Shown here in pieces: positions 1 to 8,858 of a DNA stretch of 64,000 nt. Under the pieces are notes generated by a model that was given only the letters and a program-made list of their open reading frames with translations, was not told where the DNA came from and did not search any database. The position numbers were made by a program, and so were the translations under genes. Source of the stretch: JBEKCD01 sp050015055 (GTDB lineage Archaea; Thermoproteota; Bathyarchaeia; Bathyarchaeales; Bathycorpusculaceae); the NCBI GenBank assembly GCA_050015055.1, contig JBEKCD010000005.1, positions 1 through 64,000 on the forward strand. The letters are read 5' to 3'. Positions within the stretch are counted from its first letter, which is position 1; each line of letters begins with the position of its first letter.

Positions 1-84
1 GACGAAGGTTGCAACCATTATTTTTGTAAGAAACATCTTAGCGTTTATCTTGAACAGCAAAAGGAAAAGATCAAATTCAGCTAA
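1..84 (+). CDS. C-terminal end of a zinc-finger-like protein (partial)
   Basis: The frame is open from the first base of the window and ends at TAA (82-84), giving 27 residues. It contains a compact C-x-H-x2-C-x2-H cluster (residues 4-12) followed by a charged helical tail ending KEKIKFS. Such clusters occur at the C-terminal side of AN1-type and related zinc fingers, but only the tail is visible, so the family cannot be assigned. The next 160 bp up to the convergent gene contain a GCGCGCGCGC run (167-176) and no other gene. Confidence 0.35.
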   Translation, partial: DEGCNHYFCKKHLSVYLEQQKEKIKFS

Positions 85-244
85 GTTTTCTCTTGCTTTT
101 CCTATTCCTCTTTCTGTTCGTACTCTTCTTTCAGGTTGACTAGAGCCTTTTGTACGGCATGGCTTAGCGCGCGCGCAAATTTCTTACCCCCGCACATGAG
201 CGACAAAGAGCAAAAACGCGCGAATGAAACTGTTTTCTACTTCG

Positions 245-1228
245 TCAGACTTTAAAGTCCAAACAATATAAAATAGAAAAAACCTCAGCCTTGAAGACAT
301 TAAAGTATTCAACTGAGTTGGAAAGGAAGCTCAGCTTTTCATTAAGGTAGTGTGCAGTGAAATTCCTAATGAGTTGGGTTGTTAAGAGATTTCTGATGAT
401 GAAGTCCTCTTCTGGTTTTTTGGAGAAGACGTTTGTTGCAATTGTCTTAAGGTTATTCTCAAAATCTCCGACGCCTTCATATGAAGCCAAACAAGCATGA
501 TGCTGGTACGTCTTCTGCCAAGACGTCCCGCTGAATATGGCACTTATCAGCCCACTTAGCATAAGCGTCGTTCTGGAGCGTCTCTTCAAGTTAGATTCCA
601 GAAGCAGTGCTAGGTTTCTTATGTTGTCGAACATCACCACACGTGTATATATATCATCATGAAAAGTGATCAGTTTACTTGAGTTAATGATTTTTGCAAA
701 GAATAGTTTTTCTGTTTCATCCATGTTCTGCATTAAGCAAATAGTGTTCTTTACCGCAATTCCTGATTTATTAACAAATTCCTTCAGGTAATTACCATCT
801 ATGATTTTGCATGAAAACTCGGAGATTCCTTCTTTCACTTTTGATGCCAACTGTTGTTGAGCGGCCGTTTGTCCAACAGTTCTTACGTCTTCTTCGAATG
901 CTCTTAGAATGTTAGGGATTCCTTCGTCGTAATTCCTTAAGTATAGTTGTGCGACACCCATATTGTACAGGGGCAAACCCTTGTGGATGTCCACTTTTCG
1001 TTCTGCTTCTGCCTCTGTTATGGTTTCTAACACGTACATATAAACTGTTACAGCATCAGAATACATTCGATTACTAAGGAAGTAAATCCCCAGGTGATTC
1101 CAGACTGAGGCTTCCATCTCCTTCCTGTTGCTGTTTGGGATGTCTTTCAAAACTATGTTATGCTTTTTTAGTTCAAGTAATTCATCAAGGGATTTCCGGA
1201 GCTCAAGTGCATTGTTTGCAATTTCCAC
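245..1228 (-). CDS. TPR-like helical protein of unknown function
   Basis: A 327-residue, all-helical soluble protein starting at GTG. Two helix pairs (about residues 44-75 and 83-117) have the small/aromatic spacing of tetratricopeptide repeats, with motifs such as WNHLGIYFLSNRMYSDAV and YNMGVAQLYLRNYDEGI. The C-terminal 200 residues are helical and unrecognised. There is no signal peptide or membrane segment. TPR proteins act as scaffolds, so a partner-binding role is likely but the partner is unknown. The gene stands alone and is AT-rich compared with the genes after 5 kb, which may indicate acquisition. The upstream spacer 1229-1436 has several GCGC-rich tracts. Confidence 0.6.
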   Translation of the reverse strand: MEIANNALELRKSLDELLELKKHNIVLKDIPNSNRKEMEASVWNHLGIYFLSNRMYSDAVTVYMYVLETITEAEAERKVDIHKGLPLYNMGVAQLYLRNYDEGIPNILRAFEEDVRTVGQTAAQQQLASKVKEGISEFSCKIIDGNYLKEFVNKSGIAVKNTICLMQNMDETEKLFFAKIINSSKLITFHDDIYTRVVMFDNIRNLALLLESNLKRRSRTTLMLSGLISAIFSGTSWQKTYQHHACLASYEGVGDFENNLKTIATNVFSKKPEEDFIIRNLLTTQLIRNFTAHYLNEKLSFLSNSVEYFNVFKAEVFSILYCLDFKV

Positions 1229-1436
1229 GAGCGCACGCGCACCGCACGTAGTGGTCTATTTGCTTCTTCTCAGTCGCGGTGCTTGCGTCCTCACTTTAAA
1301 TCCAGAAAACCACGAATCAGCTCAGAATATTGGGGGGGGTAAAGTTTTATCCAAACCAAACCATTTTTATCAGCAAGCGCACGCTGGCGCGCCCCCATAA
1401 TTTGATGTGAAACAGGTTTCTCGCGTGAGTTTCTCG

Positions 1437-2303
1437 TTAGTGGCGAATGGTAATCGGCCCAGTCTTCGTCTCGACGGTCAGTTTGCCGGTTCCGTTGCCC
1501 AGACGACCGGTATACTGGCCTCGTTCATAACGTGAATCGGCCAGCTCTGGAACGCTCGTAACTCTTCCAAGTCTGGAGTAGGCCTCCACCTTCAGGTCTG
1601 ACTGATCTTGCAGCGTGATTTCTATAGGTCCAGTGCTTGTTCTGAACCAGTTCTCGCCGCTAGAGAGACTGCCGGAGAATCTGATGGGACCCGTAGTGTT
1701 GCGGACAGTTACCGTTCCGTTTACGTTTTCCAGAGTAGCCGGGCCAGTCGTGCTGTCAACAGTGGTTATTCCTTTGATGTTTCTCAAATCAATAGGGCCA
1801 GTTTTGCCGACGACTCTGACATTTCCTTCACATTCTTCTATGGTGACTTTGGCCACTGAAGATTCAATCGACAACGCGCCCCTTATTCCTGCGACCGCCA
1901 CTTCACCGATGCTCGTTGAAATGTCAAGATCGGCTTCGGCAGGTACTGACACAGCAATATCTGCTCTTGGACCGCCTGAAACGAAGTATCTAGGCCACCT
2001 CAGAGGATGAACTAAAGCACGAGCCTTAATAGTCACAACATTTCCTTCTTGCGTCACGCTCCAGTCCAAGTCCCTGCGCTCTCTAAGATCTAGGTCAACA
2101 TTCACCTCGCTCTCGGTGCCCTTCTTTACGTCGATCCTGCCAGGGGCTCGTTGAAGTATCACAACTTTCGGCTTTTCCACAACCTTCAGGGCATGATGCT
2201 CTCGCGTGGGCTCTTCCTCTGCCTGAGCAACAGGAGTCCCGCATGATGGGCAGAATCTAGCGTCTTCAGGCAGTACGGCTCCACACTTAGTGCAATAGGT
2301 CAT
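1437..2303 (-). CDS. Zinc-ribbon protein with DUF4097-type beta-solenoid
   Basis: I chose the ATG at 2303 because the zinc ribbon starts right there; an in-frame start at 2336 would only add 11 unrelated residues. Residues 4-21 form a C-x2-C...C-x2-C ribbon (CTKCG...CPSCG). After a short acidic linker comes a long beta-rich region in which TGP(I/A) recurs five times (TGPIDLRN, TGPATLEN, TGPIRFSG, TGPIEITL, TGPITIRH), typical of the DUF4097 putative adhesin fold. The protein has no signal peptide, so despite the adhesin name it is probably cytoplasmic. Function unknown; the fold call is fairly safe. Confidence 0.8.
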   Translation of the reverse strand: MTYCTKCGAVLPEDARFCPSCGTPVAQAEEEPTREHHALKVVEKPKVVILQRAPGRIDVKKGTESEVNVDLDLRERRDLDWSVTQEGNVVTIKARALVHPLRWPRYFVSGGPRADIAVSVPAEADLDISTSIGEVAVAGIRGALSIESSVAKVTIEECEGNVRVVGKTGPIDLRNIKGITTVDSTTGPATLENVNGTVTVRNTTGPIRFSGSLSSGENWFRTSTGPIEITLQDQSDLKVEAYSRLGRVTSVPELADSRYERGQYTGRLGNGTGKLTVETKTGPITIRH

Positions 2304-2592
2304 CCTGAGTCGCCTTGAGTCTTGTGATTCGATCATGATGTGTGACTGCTGCGATTTCAGCCTTTCGCAGGATACGAGTTAACTGCGCGCGCTGGGCTGA
2401 TACAGTTAGGTTATTTGGGGTGAGGCATGAGCCTGTATGTGCTCTAGGGTCTAAACAATAACAGATTTCTGCAGCGGTAAGTCTCTACTGGCTTAACCGT
2501 GAGAAGATGAGCGGGAATAAATTCTTTTCACCTGCTCCAAAAGTGTGTTGTTTAGTATTCCACCACAGACGGCGCGCGCGACTCTCCAAGTC

Positions 2593-3057
2593 TTATCTTG
2601 AAAGCGCTTTGGCGACTTCTTGCGCCCAATTCTTCGTTTTCTCCAGTTCTCCCTCTTTCAGTTGTATTGCATTCATCTTGCCCTCTACATAAGCGAGGAG
2701 CGGAGGCGCGATTACTTCAAAACCCAGTTTCTTGAGTTTCTTTTCTATGCCTTTGGCCCCGTTTCCGCTCATCCTTGATTGCAGTTGCGTGTCAAAAGCA
2801 GCTCCCCGCTTTCCCGAAAACTCCTTGTCGGAGAAACTGTTGAGGAACCGCCTCATTTCACGTGACGCCCTAAAATACATCGTTGGTGAACCAGCAATCA
2901 GACAATCGAAACTCTTGACAGTTGCCCGGTCAACATCCTTGACAAAGAAGGAGTCAACTTCGATTCCTTTTTCCTTCAGGACTCCACCAATGGTTTCCGC
3001 GACCTTCGCCGTCATCTTCAAAGGAGAGGCCGTGTCATAAACGATCAAAGCTTTCAT
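2593..3057 (-). CDS. Flavodoxin-like protein
   Basis: A 154-residue single-domain flavodoxin fold protein. It opens with the first strand and phosphate-binding loop (MKALIVYDTASPLKMT), has the second flavin-loop region around DCLIAGSPTMYFRAS and the third strand GAAFDTQL. Flavodoxins carry FMN and transfer electrons between redox enzymes or act as quinone or iron-chelate reductases. The phosphate loop departs from the classical T-x-T-G-N-T, as in many archaeal flavodoxin-domain proteins, so the cofactor is inferred. No redox partner is adjacent. Confidence 0.8.
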   Translation of the reverse strand: MKALIVYDTASPLKMTAKVAETIGGVLKEKGIEVDSFFVKDVDRATVKSFDCLIAGSPTMYFRASREMRRFLNSFSDKEFSGKRGAAFDTQLQSRMSGNGAKGIEKKLKKLGFEVIAPPLLAYVEGKMNAIQLKEGELEKTKNWAQEVAKALSR

Positions 3058-3169
3058 TCAGTCTGCCCCCGTGCACTTTAGCAAGCTTAGGTTGGTTGTG
3101 ACGGGCCTTTAAAGCTTTGCGCAAACCACGAGTAATATGTCTGCTTTTGGACACTTTCCTTGCCGAGAC

Positions 3170-3534
3170 TCAAGGTTTATGTATGGTTTTATGGAGAAGT
3201 TCATAGGCTTGTGAAGCGTTCTGAGAGTTGAGTCCGTAGCAGATTATTGACACTTCTCTGGTTTTTTCTGCCTCTCGATACTGGATCCAAAGAACCTTGT
3301 TAGTGTGAAGCCTGAATTGTTCTATGGAAATTATGCTGTCACATGGGACTTGAAAACGGGGCTTTGTCTTTGAAAAACGGTCCTTGGGGGTACTCCATAT
3401 ATCCGCTTGTTGGTCAAAACAACCCTTGTTATATTCTTAGCTATCGCTGTGAAGAATCCTGGACGACTGAAACAAATGCCGACACCCATAGGACCAAAGG
3501 AATAGAGTTCCGTCTCCTGCGGTTCACCAGCCAT
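3170..3534 (-). pseudogene. PH-like domain protein split by a frameshift
   Basis: The first frame (ATG at 3534) reads MAGEPQETELYSFG... then KNITRVVLTNKRIYGVP, the start of a bacterial/archaeal PH-like domain, but stops at 3331. In a second minus frame (codons phased at 3334, stop TGA 3172-3170) the rest of the domain continues: FQVPCDSIISIEQFRL, then TNKVLWIQYREAEKTREV and SQNASQAYELLHKTI. Joining the frames near the A5 run at about 3372-3376 gives one PH-like domain of about 120 residues. I therefore read this as one gene broken by an indel in a homopolymer. Either it is a recent pseudogene or the base count is wrong. Confidence 0.6.
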
Positions 3535-3721
3535 GTTTTTTCCTTACCACCAGCTAATAGTCTATCAGCAGTCACTTGTTTACCGAAGGTTATATTTCAC
3601 GTTTTTCAGTGCCAGGTCATAGGAGAAAGCTCTGCCTCAATTGTTGCAGCTATTGATGCGCGCTAGTAAGAGAATAGAAAAAACGGGTCTGCCAGTGGCA
3701 TCTCCGCTCTGGTGGGCGTTG

Positions 3722-4858
3722 CTACTGTCCGTCTTTTGGTTCCTGTCTTTTGATTCTCGCCGCGACCGATAGGCTCAGAGCCGCCACTGCAAGCGCCGCA
3801 AAGGCTACGATGGTTGGAGGCAACGCATTTCCAGCGAACAGGCCCGAATCGGTGGACGATGTTGGAGGGTTCGCTGGTGTTGTTGAGGTTGGATTCGTTG
3901 GAGTCTGGTAGTTCTTTAACAGTGGGTTTCCTTGTTGTTGCTGGTACACCGCAGCTGGGATTGAGCTTGGGCTGGAGGACGCGGTCGCTTCGCCTCCTAT
4001 TGTTGAGGTTGTTTGGACTCCGTACGGCATCACCCAGTAGTTAGGCTGCTGAACATGCAAAGTTATCGAGGCATTGGTCTGGGGAGGAACTATCAGCGTT
4101 GAACCCGCCAGTCCGACGTACGTTGGCTGCCAGTAGACGGTCACGTTCACCTCTTCACCTGCGACGATGATCTGAACCGTTGTCTGATCTTTCGGCATGT
4201 TCACGAGTATCCAGCTCCAAGCGTCAACCTGAACAGGTGCCTGAGGCGTCACAAGGGTAGCCATGCCATCAGCCTGTGTGGTATTCCACATTACAGCGTT
4301 GCTTTCATAACCCCAATAGTACCAAGATCCTACGACTGATGTAGAGACGGAAGCGCCCTCAGCGGCGGTTCCGTTGGCGTAGACAACTTTGATCGTGAGT
4401 GTGGTTGTGGGGAAGGATGTAACGTTCTGTGTCGAGATTGTGAAGGTTGCGGAACCAGAGACCTGCTGCACCGAGTAACCGTACTCTACCACTGGCGCTT
4501 CGTAGTAGGGCATCGCCAAGTTGCCTTGAAAAACGTTGACACCTACCATTGGTGAAGGCGAGTAATAGATCTGATTGTTCGATTGATCCGCTGTGGCGGT
4601 GAACATATACTGTCCGTTTGGAAGCTCGAAGGAGGCCGCTGGATACTGAGTTTGAGAAGAAGCAACCATGTAACCGCTCATGTTAAAAGCGGAGACGGTG
4701 AAATAGTCTGGAAGGCTGCTTGCGGTCTGGACGAAAACCTGCACGTTATTGTACGAAGCTGCGCTGGCGAACGACAGTGAACTGAAACCCAACGCGACGC
4801 TAAAACCTAGTATGGCAGTTAGTGCGAAAATCAGAGACTTATTCTTTACCTTATTCAT
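3722..4858 (-). CDS. Secreted surface protein with C-terminal membrane anchor
   Basis: A 378-residue exported protein. Residues 1-33 are a signal peptide (K-rich start, then LIFALTAILGFSVALGFSSL). The mature part is beta-rich with many Asn, Thr, Ser and aromatic residues, including a segment like a carboxypeptidase-regulatory or Ig-like fold (TLTIKVVYANGTAAEGASV). Near the C-terminus a Pro/Thr/Ser linker (NPTSTTPANPPTSSTDSG) leads to one hydrophobic helix (PPTIVAFAALAVAALSLSVA) and the basic tail RIKRQEPKDGQ. This architecture is typical of membrane-anchored surface proteins in this lineage. No enzymatic motif is visible. Confidence 0.75.
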   Translation of the reverse strand: MNKVKNKSLIFALTAILGFSVALGFSSLSFASAASYNNVQVFVQTASSLPDYFTVSAFNMSGYMVASSQTQYPAASFELPNGQYMFTATADQSNNQIYYSPSPMVGVNVFQGNLAMPYYEAPVVEYGYSVQQVSGSATFTISTQNVTSFPTTTLTIKVVYANGTAAEGASVSTSVVGSWYYWGYESNAVMWNTTQADGMATLVTPQAPVQVDAWSWILVNMPKDQTTVQIIVAGEEVNVTVYWQPTYVGLAGSTLIVPPQTNASITLHVQQPNYWVMPYGVQTTSTIGGEATASSSPSSIPAAVYQQQQGNPLLKNYQTPTNPTSTTPANPPTSSTDSGLFAGNALPPTIVAFAALAVAALSLSVAARIKRQEPKDGQ

Positions 4859-5219
4859 ATGATTCTACTCCACTACTCCTAGCCTGAATCCGCTAGTTAA
4901 GCCTAGTTGTTAGTACAGCACCGTTCCAAATGCTGGTACAACATCATTAAACCTCATAGAACTTTGGCGAATGGCATGCGTGATATGATTTGATCCCCCA
5001 TAACAGACAACCTGATAAAAAGCTCCCCTTTCCTTTTTTGAGTTCATTTCCAGGAAAGATACACACTTCTTTCTCGCTCGGCGATGCGCTTCGTCAAGAA
5101 TGACTAGAGCATTTTCCCTTAATACCGTAGCACCCCAACCGTTAAAACTTCGGGTTTTGATGAAAACACAGAAGAGTTTATAGGACTCTTGAATTTAGCA
5201 AGAGAGCTCCCGCGTCTCC
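4859..5219. promoter_or_regulatory. Divergent intergenic spacer with promoter of the uracil-DNA glycosylase
   Basis: No gene is visible. The spacer separates a leftward surface-protein gene from a rightward repair gene. A TATA-like element GTTTATAGG (5176-5184) lies about 40 bp upstream of the ATG at 5220, which supports that start with a short leader. AT-rich runs next to 4858 probably hold the leftward promoter, but no clear box stands out. Confidence 0.45.
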
Positions 5220-5882
5220 ATGGTTGTGAGGTTTATAAGAACCGAAATCGACAGGAACCTATGTCAAGAGAGTGTTGCCTTGTCCAAGAAAGAACTGGAC
5301 GTTGTGGCCTCAGAGGTCAGGGTTTGCACGAAGTGTCCACTCTGGAAGTCCCGCAAGAACGCGGTTCCTGGCGTTGGAAACCCTGAAGCCCGAGCAATGC
5401 TCATCGGAGAAGCCCCAGGCAGGTCAGAAGACGTCAAAGGTGAACCCTTCGTGGGAACTGCGGGTAAACTCCTCGACACACTCCTGTCCCAAATCGGCCT
5501 TTCAAGAGAACAAGTCTTCATAACAAACGTCGTGAAGTGCAGGCCGCCCGAAAACCGTCAGCCCAAACCCCTGGAAATCGAAACCTGCACACCATACCTG
5601 AACAGACAAATACTAATCATTCAACCAGAGTTCATCGTCACGCTCGGCAGCCACTCCACAGCCTACATTTTCTCAAAAACAACGCTGCCCTTCAGCAGCA
5701 TAACACAAGTCCGCGGAAAACCGCGTAGAGCAACAATTCTAGGCGTGCCGCGGACAATTTTTCCAACATATCATCCAGCATCAGCCCTCTACAACCAAGA
5801 ACACAAGAAAATACTGGAACAAGATTTTCAGCTTTTGAAAACTGAGCTGCGAAACACTCACCCAAACCTTAGCGATCGTTAG
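5220..5882 (+). CDS. Family 4 uracil-DNA glycosylase with 4Fe-4S cluster
   Basis: Excises uracil from DNA to start base-excision repair. The family motifs are present: GEAPGRSED (motif A), the cluster cysteines in VRVCTKCPLW plus those in VVKCRPPENRQP and ETCTPYL, and the second catalytic loop TYHPAS. Length 220 aa is slightly above the usual ~195 because of an N-terminal extension; a TTG at 5280 would give a more standard start. ATG 5220 fits the TATA-like box at 5176-5184. It is monocistronic. The thermostable members of this family protect heat-exposed DNA from cytosine deamination. Confidence 0.92.
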   Translation: MVVRFIRTEIDRNLCQESVALSKKELDVVASEVRVCTKCPLWKSRKNAVPGVGNPEARAMLIGEAPGRSEDVKGEPFVGTAGKLLDTLLSQIGLSREQVFITNVVKCRPPENRQPKPLEIETCTPYLNRQILIIQPEFIVTLGSHSTAYIFSKTTLPFSSITQVRGKPRRATILGVPRTIFPTYHPASALYNQEHKKILEQDFQLLKTELRNTHPNLSDR

Positions 5883-6063
5883 CCTGTCAGTGTGCGACGT
5901 ACCAGCGACCTCTGTAACGTCTCCCGTGCCCTGAAGACTCTGCATGTAAGTTCTCCCCGAGCCGTACATTCGCAAGCACTAACGTTCCAAGCGGTCAGAA
6001 GCCTCGTGCCAGTCGGTTTGACAGAAAAAGGGGAGTTTGATGCAGGTTGCCTAAGATGCCTAT

Positions 6064-6471
6064 CTACGCGGAACCTGGGGGCCCTATGTCAGCTACCGCA
6101 GTTTCTCCGCCAGCAATGCACACGGTTTGAGCAGCCCACGCTACATTGTAGTAAGGCGCATCGTACGAGTAGCTGCCGACAAAGTTAACGGTGACATTGT
6201 AGACCACGCCACCAGTCTTGTTCCATCCGGTGAACACTGCTGTTCCATTGAGGCTTGACGGATTCGTCTTCGCCTGGTGGTGAGTTTGATAGTATGGATG
6301 GCCATACAGAGTCCAGCTGCCAGTAACAACTGCTTCCGCATACCCATGCGGCGTGCTCGTCTCGTCATCCTTGTCAACGTTCGGTGTCGCCATGACCGCC
6401 AAACATGACATGCCGACCAACGCTATCAAGAGAATTGGGAGAACGATGTACGCTCTTTTCATTCCTTCCAC
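6064..6471 (-). CDS. Small secreted protein
   Basis: A 135-residue protein with a clear signal peptide (MEGMKRAYIVLPILLIALVGMSCLAVMA). The mature region is rich in Tyr, Asn and Gly with alternating beta-like segments (AVVTGSWTLYGHPYYQTHH, GVVYNVTVNFVGSYSYD), suggesting one small beta-sandwich outside the cell, stabilised perhaps by GETAVADIG near the end. No anchor follows, so it is either released or held by partners. Unrecognised family. Confidence 0.55.
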   Translation of the reverse strand: MEGMKRAYIVLPILLIALVGMSCLAVMATPNVDKDDETSTPHGYAEAVVTGSWTLYGHPYYQTHHQAKTNPSSLNGTAVFTGWNKTGGVVYNVTVNFVGSYSYDAPYYNVAWAAQTVCIAGGETAVADIGPPGSA

Positions 6472-6557
6472 CTCCTTTTGACTTGCTGCCCGTGGACTGT
6501 GTCAGAAGCGTTATTAGAAGAAGCGGAAATGCTTCCTAAACACAGAGTTAGGTTAAA

Positions 6558-6947
6558 GTGAAACAATGCAGAGAACACTTTAACCAATCACTCTGGCCCT
6601 TCACGGTTCTCCTGATCTCTGCAAGGCTTATTTGTGCATGTTCTCACAGCATACTGTTCAGGCGTTTTCTGTTGAAACTCGAACGGATCTTAGCTTCCTT
6701 CTCCAGGCAAAAAATACTGCTGGCCCTTCACAACGTCGGAAAAACCCACTTGACCAACCTCGTCCGCATAGTCAACAGCACCTACAACCAAGTAATGCCG
6801 CACCTCAAAATTCTGGAAAAAGAGGGCATCATCAGCATTAAAAGCTACGGACGCCTCAGAATCGTTGAGTTGAACATCGAGAACCCAAGGACAAAGGCAT
6901 TGCTGAAAGCGCTTCAAATTCTCGACAGAGCCGAATCTGATGCATAA
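6558..6947 (+). CDS. Winged-helix transcriptional regulator
   Basis: The C-terminal 90 residues form an ArsR/MarR-size winged helix: KILLALHNVGKTHLTNLVR (helices 1-2), STYNQVMPHLKILEKEGII (recognition helix) and SIKSYGRLRIVELN (wing). The first ~38 residues look non-domain-like and contain several Cys, so translation may begin at an internal start such as TTG 6672 (giving about 91 aa). The gene faces away from the small secreted protein at 6064-6471, sharing an ~85-bp divergent promoter region with it, so it may control that gene. Target unknown. Confidence 0.6.
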   Translation: MKQCREHFNQSLWPFTVLLISARLICACSHSILFRRFLLKLERILASFSRQKILLALHNVGKTHLTNLVRIVNSTYNQVMPHLKILEKEGIISIKSYGRLRIVELNIENPRTKALLKALQILDRAESDA

Positions 6948-7042
6948 CACTCAAGTGCCCAGGGCGTTTGTCCTCGCTGCAGCTTCCCAGTCTCACCATA
7001 AAGCGTGCTAGCAGCGCTGGAAAATTCACTCAGCGCACGCCT

Positions 7043-7813
7043 TCATGCGCTAACCTGCGGCGGCGGTTGAACAGGTCTGCCCAGTTTCTTGCGAAGTGCA
7101 ATACGATACAGTTTTCGTAGGGATTTCACGAGCCGCTCGACGCTGGGTAAGCCTGAGTATATTATTGGAATGCGATCGTACTCCGCTAATCGTATCGAGT
7201 ATTCGTCCGGCTGAGCACCGTGAAAGACGACCACACGTGGTTTCAAGTTGCTTATACGGACGATAAGCATGGGAGATATGCCGTCTTCTATGTTCGTGAA
7301 TATCAACGCCCGCTCGGTCGTCGCCCCGAAAACTTGCGAAAACTCCGAGCCCGAGAGTGTTTCCACGGCCCTCTTGCTGTCGACGACTGTGTAACCGTTA
7401 ACCTCCTTAACATAAGCGTCCAGACACGCGACAGTTTTGCCTTCTATGGCTTTGCAGAGATACTCCACCCTGACAGGTATTGGGAACTCGCGGAGGTCCA
7501 CGATGGCGTTGCTCGGTGAACTCGTGAGCTTGGCGAACTCATGGATGAAACGGCCGCCCCTCTCCTCGTCGATTTTGAGCAGAGCCCACACGAACCTGCG
7601 CACGAATTTTGTGCCGGGACTCGGCCGCCTGCCGCTCTCATAATCGCTAATCACCGATGACGAAACCACCATCTTGTCCGAAAGCCTCATCTGCGAAACA
7701 GCGAAAAGCTCACGCCACTTTCTCATAGTCGCCCCTGGCTTGCTCGAGAGAATTATCTCCCCCGCAATCCTCCTCGCCAGAACAGAATCACGAAGACTCG
7801 GAGACGCGGCCAT
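7043..7813 (-). CDS. Archaeal XRE-type HTH regulator with C-terminal ligand-like domain
   Basis: I prefer ATG 7813; a GTG at 7840 would add nine residues. After an N-terminal helix (LARRIAGEIILSS) comes a canonical XRE helix-turn-helix (LFAVSQMRLSDKMVVSSSVI then SDYESGRRPSPG). The C-terminal half (from about residue 100) is an alpha/beta domain ending in a basic helical tail. The architecture matches the archaeal COG1709-type predicted regulators of unknown target. The EamA transporter ends 85 bp upstream on the same strand (7898), so the two could form one transcript and the regulator may control that transporter. Confidence 0.7.
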   Translation of the reverse strand: MAASPSLRDSVLARRIAGEIILSSKPGATMRKWRELFAVSQMRLSDKMVVSSSVISDYESGRRPSPGTKFVRRFVWALLKIDEERGGRFIHEFAKLTSSPSNAIVDLREFPIPVRVEYLCKAIEGKTVACLDAYVKEVNGYTVVDSKRAVETLSGSEFSQVFGATTERALIFTNIEDGISPMLIVRISNLKPRVVVFHGAQPDEYSIRLAEYDRIPIIYSGLPSVERLVKSLRKLYRIALRKKLGRPVQPPPQVSA

Positions 7814-7897
7814 CAGAGCTCGACCCTTCCAACTCAGCACGTTTCCGTAAGAACAACGTGCCCTATAAAAACCTATGCACGCACCCTAAAAAAGGGG

Positions 7898-8788
7898 CTA
7901 GATAAGGAATATCATGAAGATTCCCGCAACAATCATCATTGAACCCACAACGATTTTGGCGTCAACCTTCTCATGCAGCAACAGAACCCCCGCGAGAGTA
8001 GAAAAGAGAGGCGTCGCCGACGATATGGGAACAGCCCGTGACTGCGAAGTGTCTATGAAACTGTAGTTCAGGAGAAACCAGCCTAACCCGAGCGCTACAA
8101 TCCCGCCGACAACCAGCGTAACCACGGTTCTTTTCCTCATCTTCAGAAAACCCAAACTCCTGTCCACAAGCGGAGCAGACACCGCGAAGCAAATCGCGAT
8201 CGTAAAAACTCTGACAGCGTTGATGGCGAACGCATCGTCCAAATTCGGCGTCTCCTTCACAGCCAGACCCATCATCGCTATACTCACAGACCACAACAAA
8301 GCCGTTGCGAGAGCCACAGCCAAGCCCTTACTCAACAGCTTCTTCTGTACACCCGCCTCTCCTTTTTGTTCCAAGCTCAGCAGCCACACTCCAGAAACTA
8401 TTATAGCAGCCCCAAGAGCCACCGACCACGTCACAGGTTCGCCAGCGAAAAGGGCAACCCACAGAAGATTGAAAAGCGGATACGTACACGTCACAGGCAC
8501 CGCCCTTGCAACGCCAATCATTCTCAGGCTAACCATGTACAGAGTATCGCCCAAACCTAGGCCGATTACTCCGCTAGCACCGGCAAGAACAATGACGCTC
8601 ATGGGCAGCCTGGCCAGAACTCCAATCAACCCGGTAGCGGCCAGGAAGACAAACAACACGGCGCTGGTCAGCGTCAAGCGAACGATGTTGGCCGAAACCG
8701 GCTTTGTCTCCGACAAAGCTTTTCTGTAGAGCAGAGCCGACACAGTCCAACTGACAGCCGCTCCCAGAGCCGCGAACTCGCCCATCAT
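7898..8788 (-). CDS. EamA/DMT-superfamily transporter
   Basis: A 296-residue integral membrane protein with about ten hydrophobic helices arranged as two EamA repeats of five. The first repeat begins MMGEFAALGAAVSWTVSALLYRKAL and the second LSKGLAVALATALLWSVSIAMM; both carry the typical ALxWS-like start. DMT carriers export amino acids, nucleotides or other small metabolites, usually by proton antiport; the substrate cannot be read from the sequence. The end of the second repeat (TPLFSTLAGVLLLHEKV then GSMMIVAGIFMI) is well conserved for the family. Likely co-transcribed with the downstream XRE regulator. Confidence 0.9.
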   Translation of the reverse strand: MMGEFAALGAAVSWTVSALLYRKALSETKPVSANIVRLTLTSAVLFVFLAATGLIGVLARLPMSVIVLAGASGVIGLGLGDTLYMVSLRMIGVARAVPVTCTYPLFNLLWVALFAGEPVTWSVALGAAIIVSGVWLLSLEQKGEAGVQKKLLSKGLAVALATALLWSVSIAMMGLAVKETPNLDDAFAINAVRVFTIAICFAVSAPLVDRSLGFLKMRKRTVVTLVVGGIVALGLGWFLLNYSFIDTSQSRAVPISSATPLFSTLAGVLLLHEKVDAKIVVGSMMIVAGIFMIFLI

Positions 8789-8858
8789 TTTCCATAGCCC
8801 TTAACCAAGACTCTGGTTGAAGCTGTTAAATAGCTAACGCCCAGAATAGGCTTGAACG

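Noticed and set aside
1128..1400. A 90-aa plus-strand ORF over the start of the TPR-like gene
   Set aside because: It is the antisense of a coding region plus a GC-rich spacer and has no motif.
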